In this document: positions 56,646 to 64,000 of the stretch, piece after piece
Layout of the letters: the number at the start of each line of letters is the position of its first letter
How positions within the stretch are numbered: position 1 is the stretch's first letter
From: Cytidiella melzeri
Lineage: Eukaryota > Basidiomycota > Agaricomycetes > Polyporales > Irpicaceae
DNA: 64,000 nt
Direction of reading: 5' to 3'
Assembly (NCBI GenBank): GCA_022592445.1
Contig: JABYQR010000044.1
Location: forward strand, 1 to 64,000
Notes under the pieces: model-generated
Database searches by the model: none
The model's input: the letters and a program-made list of their open reading frames with translations, nothing else
Told to the model about the DNA's origin: nothing
Translations under genes and position numbers: made by a program

Positions 56646-57661
56646 TCACTTACTACCGGTGCGATTCCTCACCGCCCTCAACGGCATGACAACCCACTGT
56701 CGCCTCTTCTTCGCCTTCTCACCAACAGCACTCTCTTCCTCCTTCGTAAGACCAACTAGCCGCACCGGCCTATGTTTCTCAGGCGAATCATCTACCTCCC
56801 CTTCCTCCGACCTATCCGTCTCCAATATCTCGTCCTCTCGCAGGTCGATGTCGCCCGTGTCGAAGATCTCGTTAGGACGAGCAGGGGTCGTCGCGGTATG
56901 GCTACCAAAGAAAGACAGCGGGGCTGTTATCGCGCTAGAAAGCAAGTCGGACGCGTCGTCGATCATCGTGCGCGGCTTCCTCAGGGGTATGGCGGTGACG
57001 AAATACGCCTTGTCTTTCCAGCTGCTGAGCGCAGCTGCACGGCTGGCGGAGGTCGGATAGGTGGGGTCGACTTCAAAAGTGACGGTGATGTTTTGGGTTT
57101 CGGGATCGTAGGAGAACCGGGGGAGAGGGTGGGAGAAGGCGTTCGGGCAGGGATGGGATATAGGTCTGCGGTGGCGCAGGACGAGTTTGTCGTCTGCAAG
57201 TGGGTTCGCTCTTTAAACATCGTCGTCAGATGAACGAATAGCACGACGTACTCTCAACATCTATGGCATGGCCTGATGATCTTGAGCATAGTGCGCCGTA
57301 GATATCAATGAAGAACACCTGCCCCTGTGGTCAGACTCGAGAGGTGAGGAAGAGAGCATCCTGACTTACTTGGTTGTTGGCTTCCGGCTTTCTCATATCT
57401 GTAAATTTGGTCAAGAAACGCTACGTGCACCGTAGCAAATACCAGCTTCGTACCTTCAACCAGAGATGTCTCTGTCTCCGGATACAGTATCAATGGGGTA
57501 CTATCCTCGACCATGTCCGACTCGACATCGAGCAACCGGTTGGTAACGACGTTCTTGATAACAAAGTATCCAGAGGGAAACCCAAAGGTGCTCAGGTCGT
57601 AATCCATGGGTGTAGAGGTGAGTTGCATGTTGAAAGCTGTTTCGACGGGACTAAGGTGCAT
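56646..57661 (-). CDS. Beta-trefoil-like (ricin-B-type) protein with charged tail
   Basis: Exons 57661-57454, 57398-57370, 57318-57252 and 57193-56646 give 283 aa; ATGs at 57628 and 57607 are alternative starts (265 aa from the last). The first half has repeats of the trefoil kind: GYFVIKNVVTNRLLDV, ILYPETETSLVED, VFFIDIYGALCSRSSGHAI and DVENDKLVLRHRRP. The second half has FEVDPTYP, KAYFVTAIPLRKPRTMID, DIDLREDEILE and RRQWVVMPLR. Exon 2 is only 29 nt but is needed to restore the family segment MRKPEANNQ|VFF. The family appears in many agaricomycetes without known function; carbohydrate binding is inferred from fold resemblance only. Confidence 0.8.
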
Positions 57662-58239
57662 TTTGGCGCTATTTGCCTGCTGAGGCTATGTTACTTGTAC
57701 TCAGGCTACTGCACCGGCCACGTTACTGCCTGAGTAATGTGGCCATGTTCTTCGTTGCACTGCTCATCCTTAAGTATGTCGCTCTTATCATAGATGAGAA
57801 TGACAACAAGTTGAGGACTCTGCGGCGCAGCAGCTGAGCGCTGGAAGTTGAACCATGCGGCGGATGTCGAGCGTAACTCAGACGTTTTATAAGGGCACAG
57901 CAGGCTGCGGGGTTGTCATATAGGTGAAGAGATCAAGCCCACAGCAGGGGCGAACCCAACTACTTTTACGTACTCCACAGCTGCCCGCCATTGCATGAAT
58001 TTTATCGTACACGCTGCACTGTTCGAAAGCGGTAGATGGCCAGAATTCGTCTCCGAACTCGCAACACTCCGAGTGGGTGGAAAAACAGCTGAAATCGACT
58101 TCTGAGACATAGCCGTATTCATCTAGATGGATATGATATCGAAAAAAGGGAAGCAATGACATCTCTTCCATTTTGTCTTTCGATGGTTATCGACGACGTC
58201 GTAGGAGGGGGTTTCTCGAAGACTTCATGCTGGGTAGAA
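57662..58239. other. Intergenic, no firm gene
   Basis: A 94-codon minus-strand frame (57887-58171) is Cys-rich but has no recognised motif, and no splice link to the F-box gene upstream was found. It is probably 3' UTR and promoter DNA. Confidence 0.35.
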
Positions 58240-60221
58240 TCATGTACGATTGTTGGGGTTCGTCGCACGCTTCAGCTCCTGTCCGGCCAACGGATGGAAC
58301 CTTGTTGGGTCGCCTCGAGGGCTTCCTGTCCATCGCAGGGTTCCCTCAACCTGAGGCAATGGATACTTCTCGTCCCGTCGGATTTTCCAGCTCCAGAGAA
58401 CGGAACCACGGACGAGAGGAACCTGACCATACTGCCCTTCAGTGTGGAAGAACCACTCAAACTCTTCGAGAAGAGGACATTTTGAGGCGAGGAGCTGAAC
58501 CATGTGAGTCGCGTATGGCTGATTTCTAACTTCCCATGCTCGCATCAGTAGTGTTAGGTCTTCCTCGTCTAATTCGTCCTCCTGCGGTATATTCAAGACG
58601 TGTCTAATCCCCTCCCGAGCCTTTTCAACGTCACTAGAATCGAGTCGTTCGTAGTAACCCCCAGATTCGATGTAGCGAAGAGAAAGGGTCGTACTTCGGC
58701 GTAACCATCTGAAAGGAGGTCGCACGTCATCGAGGACTGGAATGACTTCAGATGCGCCTCTGATGCTGCACAGATCTTCTGGATGGCCCCAAGGTATAGG
58801 ACCTTTGGCTATCGTATCCCGCCAATAAAAGGCAAGCCTTCGGATACGCCCTAATGGATGAAGCACCTGATGCATAACTCCATGCTACATGATTCGTAAG
58901 TAGGCGGCCCCTCTGAGCCATATCTGTACTCACCATCCACAATAAAAAGTTGGCTCTATCTTTCGTATCGAGGACATGGACGCGCAGCTCTTCGATATGG
59001 GGATTTTCGCGGTAGATATACCCCAGCGCGTCCAGCACTCTGCACATGGTGTCGTCATCGCGATAGGGATGTTCCATCATGTGTTTGACGGTTAGCGCAG
59101 TGCAAGTGTAGCGAGGCAGTAATGATCCAACGGGTGAGGTCCACAGAGGTGCTTGGGGATTGAGGTGGATGCGTGTAAACGCAAAGGAGGAACAGGTAAT
59201 GAGAACATCGTGGACGATGTTAGGTGGGAAAAGATCCGCTATATCCTCTATGTCATCATCCAGGTGGCATAACCTGGTGCCAGCGTGGCTGGGGTCCGTT
59301 GGAATTGACCAGGTTCCCGTTCCATCAATGAGCTTGAGGACAGCCTCCACGCGCACCATTATGCTCTGGACACCCGTTTCGACGTTCACTTCCAATAGGG
59401 TAGGGTGTTCGTGGATGAACTGAAATAACTCTTCAATATTTGTCTGAATGCCTTGTACGACGAGCACGTGGATGTTCGGAAATCGGCATTTGTGGAAAAA
59501 TTCGGCGAAGTCGCGCTTATGGGGGGACAACCTGTCTTCATAGAGACCAAGCGTCGTGATTAATGTATACGACGTGATGTTTGTGCGGGAAAATGACCCC
59601 GAATATAATGTGAAGGAGGGGTCGTCGTCGTCGACAAAAGATACGCGAAGAGTGCGCAGCTTCGACAAAGAATTCAACACCGCCCGAGGCCATCCTTTGT
59701 CACACGCCGTCGTCAGCGTGTCCAGTCGCGTACAGCGGCTCAACACCCTAATCACGGAGTCCTCCAGAGCATACTTCTTGCACTGAAACTCGATTAAGTT
59801 GTCGAACGGGAGAGTGATGTCCCCATCCATCGCGGACCATCTCCCTGACCGAGCACGTATTGCTTTATGCCCTATCCGTATAGACCTTTTGGATTGTTAG
59901 TTCAATTATCACCTTGTGCAAATTGGTGTCTGCATTTGGAGTGACTTACTTTACCGCGTGAGCTAGGAACGCTCTCTCCTCGCCTGGCATGAAACTTGCT
60001 ATGGAAGCAATGAATGTCTCTGGATGCTCGAAGCTAAGCTCTCGGAAGACGAGAGGTAGTATGATGGCCCTGAGACGACGACAAACACGCGAGAGAGCCC
60101 ACGTAGACAAGAATTTTGAAGATTCATTCGTCTCGTATTCGTACAAGACCTCTCCAATCTCCTCAAGCAGTTCGTCCGGTAGTACATGTAATCCAGTGTT
60201 GTGGCCACGCCGCGTATTCAT
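58240..60221 (-). CDS. F-box protein
   Basis: Exons 60221-59950, 59885-58934 and 58884-58240 give 622 aa. The N-terminal F-box (LHVLPDELLEEIGEVLYEY then ALSRVCRRLRAIILPLVFRE) lies at residues about 11-62. It is followed by about 500 residues of Leu-rich irregular repeats. The third exon could also start at the later acceptor before VLHPLG, since both keep the frame. It is probably an SCF substrate receptor. The C-terminal region ends in a basic stretch. No specific ortholog is recognised. Confidence 0.78.
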
Positions 60222-60462
60222 GTCAGCTGCCGCGGTTGCCTTCAGACGACGTCAGTATCATACCTCTTGAAGGCAGACCGCGAGCAATGCAGACCTCGAT
60301 TCCGTCACGCATAGCGGAGGTTTGAACCACTGCGGGCAGGAGAATTATAGAGACTGAGGGACTGAGGTAAGCTGGCCTTTTGAGCGCTTATCTACTGCTG
60401 TGCGGAACGGGCCGCGCCACAAAGAGCGGCTTTGTCAGCCATTCACTGCAAATAAAATACTG

Positions 60463-60787
60463 TCTATGTGTTGGTTGCTGGGCCGATTGCTTCTGGATTG
60501 TAGAGTATGGCTGCGCCTGTTAAGAGAAAATCCCATGACAATTAAAAGTAGGTTGTACTTGTACACAGGATCATGAGAAAACAACGTGGTAAAAGGAGCG
60601 GAGCGGGCGAGCAGCCTGGTAGGGAGCAAGGGAAAATATAAGTGACAGAACGGTCTGGAGCAACGGGATAGATATTGTGCGAAATGCAATTGCGAAACGA
60701 GTATGTGGGGGGCGGCCCGAAGGGCCGTCAGACGTGCGAGGAGGACCACCTGACCAAACTAGCCTGGGGGATACGGTGAGTGACGAT
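60463..60787 (-). repeat. Split direct repeat B2 (325 bp)
   Basis: By eye it looks identical to 62203-62527 over its length. It contains the GC-rich block GGGGGCGGCCCGAAGGGCCG, itself a small palindrome (GGCCCGAAGGGCC). Confidence 0.9.
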
Positions 60788-61039
60788 GGGAGGGTGGGAA
60801 AATTCGCAGATTGTCTCCTCGAACGCCAGGAAAGAGAGGAAGGAAGAAGGGGGGGGGGGAGGGGGGAGGGACGCTCGCGAAACTGGCGCTTGGCGAGGAA
60901 GATAGGGGGGAGGTGAAACGCTCCGCTGTTCTTCCTGATTGCTGCACGTGTGATGTCAACCGTGGCGAGACCTGGTGATGGTTGGCGTATCAGCTGCCTG
61001 CAGGGAATGCTGGGCGTGCTCGTCCGGCGTTGGTCCAGG

Positions 61040-61633
61040 TCAAAACCCGGCGAACGGCGGGGGGGCGGGAAAAAGAGCACGGTAAGGCAAGCGCTCGCCC
61101 ACTCCGTGTAGCCAGTCGATGAGGCGCTCTCGCGCGGATAGTCTGGCGTGCTCAGCTCGGAGAAACAGGAGGGCAGTGGGCAATGTGGGGTCTCGAGTCG
61201 GCGTGGCCCACACGATCCGGCGGTCGGCGAGGGATCCGAAGAGACCCCGGATCAGATAAGATGGTTCGAAACCAATCTGCTCTGGGTTTCGGATCCGCAC
61301 TGTATCTCCGATGCCTACTCCCTGGCACTCTGTCAGGACCTCAAAAACTGTCCACGCACTCAAACCCATGGCGTCCCCCTCCCTGGCCCGAATAACCGCA
61401 CCTACCACAATCTCCGGTCGCCCAGCGGGCGCCGGCTGCCTGCCTCCACTGGAGGCCGCCTGTGGCCCTGCCTCCAGCGTATTGTGGTAGAGGACAGAGG
61501 GCCCGATCGTGGACAGGGAGGGGATGGAAGACAAGCTGGGCTTGTGTTGGGCCGCGGGCTGGCGCCGTTCGTGCGGTGTCGTTCTGTTCCCTGCTGGCAG
61601 GGTAGGGTCGTCTGGGGACAAAGGGAGTGCCAT
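61040..61633 (-). CDS. Hypothetical ORF in the spacer between the element repeats
   Basis: A 197-codon open frame starts at an ATG. The first 75 residues are Pro/Ser-rich. The rest looks globular, with AVIRAREGDAMGLSAWTVFE, GIGDTVRIRNPEQIGF and RRIVWATPTRDPTLP. No family is recognised. Its position between B1 and B2 is unusual, because the A2 segment of Ngaro-like elements is normally short. It may belong to a nested element or be element-specific. Confidence 0.4.
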   Translation of the reverse strand: MALPLSPDDPTLPAGNRTTPHERRQPAAQHKPSLSSIPSLSTIGPSVLYHNTLEAGPQAASSGGRQPAPAGRPEIVVGAVIRAREGDAMGLSAWTVFEVLTECQGVGIGDTVRIRNPEQIGFEPSYLIRGLFGSLADRRIVWATPTRDPTLPTALLFLRAEHARLSARERLIDWLHGVGERLPYRALFPAPPPFAGF

Positions 61634-62202
61634 TGAGCCACAGGAGGACAGAGCTGATGCTCCGGTGGTGGGGGGAGGCTGGGCCGGGTTGAGGGAATGC
61701 GGGAAAATAAATTGGGAAGCGAGGAAAGGTGCGAAGGCCTGAATGTTGTGTGCGACAACTTATACAGAGAACTGCACAGGTCGGGCAGCCAAATTGGTTA
61801 GCGTGCCTTCGGAGGGTGAGTGGGTGATAGAGGAAACAAAGGGCCGTAACTTAGGCCCTGCACGACGTCGGCTACGGGTGACGACGACTAGCGTTATCAC
61901 ACGGCGTGTTCTCGCTAACAATGACCCTGAACGGTAGGCACAGAAAACGGCTGACAAACGTTCGGACTGTGCCTGTTGTAGTCTGGGGCGTCGAGAGGGG
62001 ACAGAACTGAGAAATGGAGAGGGGAAACAAGGGAGGGTGGGTGTAAAAGATAGAGCCTGGGACCAGAGAGCAAGCTGCCCACTGGCAGGGGACGTGGCGG
62101 TTAGAGGAAGAGCGACTACCTCTCCTCAGCCGCCCGTCCTGCGCGCCTCCCATAGACCCCGCTCTGGGGTTGGCTCGTGCCTCGCCTCGCCCAGATCATA
62201 CA

Positions 62203-62527
62203 TCTATGTGTTGGTTGCTGGGCCGATTGCTTCTGGATTGTAGAGTATGGCTGCGCCTGTTAAGAGAAAATCCCATGACAATTAAAAGTAGGTTGTACTT
62301 GTACACAGGATCATGAGAAAACAACGTGGTAAAAGGAGCGGAGCGGGCGAGCAGCCTGGTAGGGAGCAAGGGAAAATATAAGTGACAGAACGGTCTGGAG
62401 CAACGGGATAGATATTGTGCGAAATGCAATTGCGAAACGAGTATGTGGGGGGCGGCCCGAAGGGCCGTCAGACGTGCGAGGAGGACCACCTGACCAAACT
62501 AGCCTGGGGGATACGGTGAGTGACGAT
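62203..62527 (-). repeat. Split direct repeat B1 (325 bp)
   Basis: This copy abuts the recombinase ORF side of the element, 93 bp after the stop codon at 62621. The matching copy is 60463-60787, at an offset of exactly 1,740 bp. Confidence 0.9.
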
Positions 62528-62620
62528 TCCCGACAATTAGGAGTTATCGACGCGTTGGCACGATCCGATCCCCCAACATTACTAGGAAGATAAGGACTTA
62601 CCGGATGTGCGAGATGACAT

Positions 62621-63943
62621 TTACCGTACGGGAGGCATTGTGAAACGAACAAACTGGGCGTGCGCGTCGGGGTTGGCCTGCATGTAAGGCGCCATAATCT
62701 CGGCGTGCTTCCGGAGGTACAGCTGGAATGAGTCCCCTGCCCAGCGCCCCTTGGATTTGACAACGTCAAACGGAACGCCACGAAGCAAGTACTCGAGAGT
62801 ACCACCCACGCGGAAAGCGTGGCCTTGGAAACTTTGAACGCCAATCGTCCTCGCCGCGCTGCGAAGCCTGCTCAAGAAAGCGTGCTTCGTTAGAGGCCGT
62901 CTTTCTACTTTATTGCCCTTGGCGAGATAATACGTGAAGAGATGTTCGCCGTCTTGCGGGTCGTTTACCGAAAGGTGGTTGGCGAGGTTGGAGGCGGGGT
63001 CAGTAATCCCGTCCTGCTTAGCCCAGAAGAGGGTCTCGCCCGTGTTTCCGGAACTCTTGGTCCAGGGAATGAACAGGGTTACCACCTCGTTCCCGTTTCG
63101 GTCCGTTGCTTGAGACAAATGCTTCCTCTGCACGTGTTTCGACGGATCGAAACTCTTCAGAGTAGGGACAGTGTGCTCTGCGGCCCTTCCTACGCCGTAG
63201 AATAACGACGATCCTGCCGCCAATACTGCGGCGTCGAGAGGACGCGTTTTGTCGAGAGCGATGAAAATTTTGGAAAGTAGATCCACCGTGTATGGCTGCT
63301 TCGTGGCCTGTTTGGACGATGATGGAGCCTTCAGCGTTGTTGCCTGGAGCAAGGCGCCCATCTGCGACGCGTCGATGTTCCACGGGAAACGGTGGATGAT
63401 GTGCCAAGCTCGTATTCCGGCCAGGTAGTTCTTGGCCGCACTTCCTGAATAAGCACCGACGAGTTGTGTGACGAAGAAAGCCAGGATGTCCTGACTTGCG
63501 GGGATGCGCTTGCCTTCTGGAATTGCGGCTACGTCGCAGATCTCGTGGAAAAGTCGAAGGCCAGCTCCGTACGTCGCACGTGTGTTGTCTGACCAGCTCT
63601 CGGATGTTGCCTCAGAAATCCTGTCTGCGTCGGCCTTCGATAGCGGTTCCGTGATTGGGGCCGCATGTGCCGGCCTCCACATCAGCAGCTGATCCGCTGC
63701 GCGACATGTTGGGCGTAGGATGGTGGTGTGGTCGACCCGTTCGGCTGCGTCTTGTCGGTGGTTTCTGTTCCCTTGTTCTCGCGGTTCTTTGGCTCTACTG
63801 ATCGCCATGGCGTATGGCGTCGAAGCTGGCGTCTTGCTCCTGGAGGGCCGTTTTCCTTTGCAGCCTGTCGCCTGGGTCACGTCGTGGTGTCGGCGCGCAG
63901 CTGTTGCTTTGGATAGGAGCGCTTGGTTCGTCAGAGGAGTCAT
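62621..63943 (-). CDS. Tyrosine recombinase of the retroelement
   Basis: A single open frame of 440 aa on the minus strand. An N-terminal SAM-like core-binding part (about residues 100-200) contains SWSDNTRATYGAGLRLFHE. Catalytic signatures: Arg253 in FYGVGRAAEHTVPTL (Arg I), HAFRVGG (His375, Arg378), GRWAGD (Trp401, in place of the second His) and nucleophile Tyr409 in FQLYLRKH. This pattern is that of DIRS/Ngaro recombinases in basidiomycetes. The enzyme would integrate circular element DNA without target duplication. The frame is uninterrupted, so it may be active. The first 90 residues are basic and low-complexity, and the true start could be within them. Confidence 0.88.
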   Translation of the reverse strand: MTPLTNQALLSKATAARRHHDVTQATGCKGKRPSRSKTPASTPYAMAISRAKEPREQGNRNHRQDAAERVDHTTILRPTCRAADQLLMWRPAHAAPITEPLSKADADRISEATSESWSDNTRATYGAGLRLFHEICDVAAIPEGKRIPASQDILAFFVTQLVGAYSGSAAKNYLAGIRAWHIIHRFPWNIDASQMGALLQATTLKAPSSSKQATKQPYTVDLLSKIFIALDKTRPLDAAVLAAGSSLFYGVGRAAEHTVPTLKSFDPSKHVQRKHLSQATDRNGNEVVTLFIPWTKSSGNTGETLFWAKQDGITDPASNLANHLSVNDPQDGEHLFTYYLAKGNKVERRPLTKHAFLSRLRSAARTIGVQSFQGHAFRVGGTLEYLLRGVPFDVVKSKGRWAGDSFQLYLRKHAEIMAPYMQANPDAHAQFVRFTMPPVR

Positions 63944-64000
63944 AGATGAGGGAGCTGAGGTCGGTGGGGATAGGAATTGGCGGAAGGCGAAGGTGTGTAG

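Larger units (their letters stand above)
60463..64000 (-). mobile_element. 3' end of a tyrosine-recombinase retroelement (Ngaro/PAT/DIRS type), cut by window end
   Basis: On the minus strand the order is recombinase ORF (63943-62621), a 325-bp repeat B1 (62527-62203), a 1,415-bp spacer (62202-60788), and a second, apparently identical 325-bp repeat B2 (60787-60463). ORF-B1-A2-B2 is the split-direct-repeat ending known for Ngaro and PAT-like elements, where A1 stands at the other end of the element. No target-site duplication is visible at the repeat borders, as expected for recombinase-mediated insertion. The RT/RNase H and gag parts would lie beyond 64000. The near-identical repeats suggest a recent insertion. 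Confidence 0.72.

Noticed and set aside
57887..58171. 94-codon Cys-rich minus-strand frame
   Set aside because: No start context, splice partner or motif supports it; it lies in probable UTR.
60846..60875. Long G-run as a possible quadruplex or regulatory element
   Set aside because: Low-complexity DNA inside the retroelement spacer; nothing else supports a function.
61255..61280. GGTTCGAAACC resembling a tRNA B box
   Set aside because: No T-stem, anticodon arm or acceptor stem pairs around it, and it lies inside the spacer ORF of the mobile element.

Overview
The window is nuclear DNA of a filamentous basidiomycete, most likely an Agaricomycete. The genes are dense and rich in short introns (mostly 47-85 bp, with GTRNGY donors and CTRAY branch sites). 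The protein set includes RPB2, CWC25, REV7, SNX4/ATG24 and glycogenin, plus a fungal Zn2Cys6 regulator and DHA1-type MFS, F-box and Old Yellow Enzyme genes. The order Polyporales is only a guess. Gene models were built by hand from reading frame, splice phase and family conservation. Exon lists are given per gene, and the exon sum of every listed CDS is divisible by three.

Layout. 0-8.6 kb holds a PY-tailed membrane protein, a PhzF-like protein, a salicylate-hydroxylase-like flavoprotein, a Cys/His protein, an F-box/LRR-like protein and an Ala-rich 11-mer-repeat protein with two ATF/CRE sites upstream. 9.3-13.6 kb is a very long glycogenin. 14.9-17.3 kb is an ADCK2-type UbiB kinase. 17.6-21.6 kb is a paralogous junk block. 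21.8-25.9 kb is a 22-exon Zn2Cys6 regulator. 26.2-29.3 kb holds REV7 and SNX4/ATG24. 29.5-32.7 kb holds a PTM1/GPR107-like protein and a small PY-motif tail-anchored protein. 34.0-39.6 kb holds a truncated cullin-like protein and RPB2. 40.0-42.4 kb is a second set of duplicated and broken copies. 42.5-45.6 kb holds fructosamine kinase and an Old Yellow Enzyme. 45.8-60.2 kb holds a broken SDR, an S1-S4-like membrane protein, CWC25, a hypothetical gene, an NDUFA9/COQ11-like SDR, an MFS transporter, a beta-trefoil-like protein and an F-box protein. From 60.46 kb to the window end lies the 3' end of a tyrosine-recombinase retroelement with split direct repeats.

Most interesting result: an ancestral neighbourhood [cullin(-) RPB2(-) FN3K(-) PTM1(+) PY-protein(+) ADCK2(-)] can be read out of the window in several partial copies, one inverted (17.6-21.6 kb, with ADCK2 next to it) and others in direct orientation (29.5-43.6 kb). 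Each large gene survives intact exactly once, in a different copy: ADCK2 at 15 kb, PTM1 at 30 kb, cullin and RPB2 at 34-39 kb, FN3K at 43 kb. The other copies are truncated, frameshifted or fused to each other. Only the small PY-motif/TM protein is open in all three copies. This looks like local segmental duplication followed by reciprocal gene loss.

A second signal is an excess of GC-AG introns. Six of about 116 introns in my models have GC donors, each forced by a conserved protein junction. One further intron in PTM1 can only be spliced in the family frame as AT-AC. No tRNA, rRNA or CRISPR array was seen.
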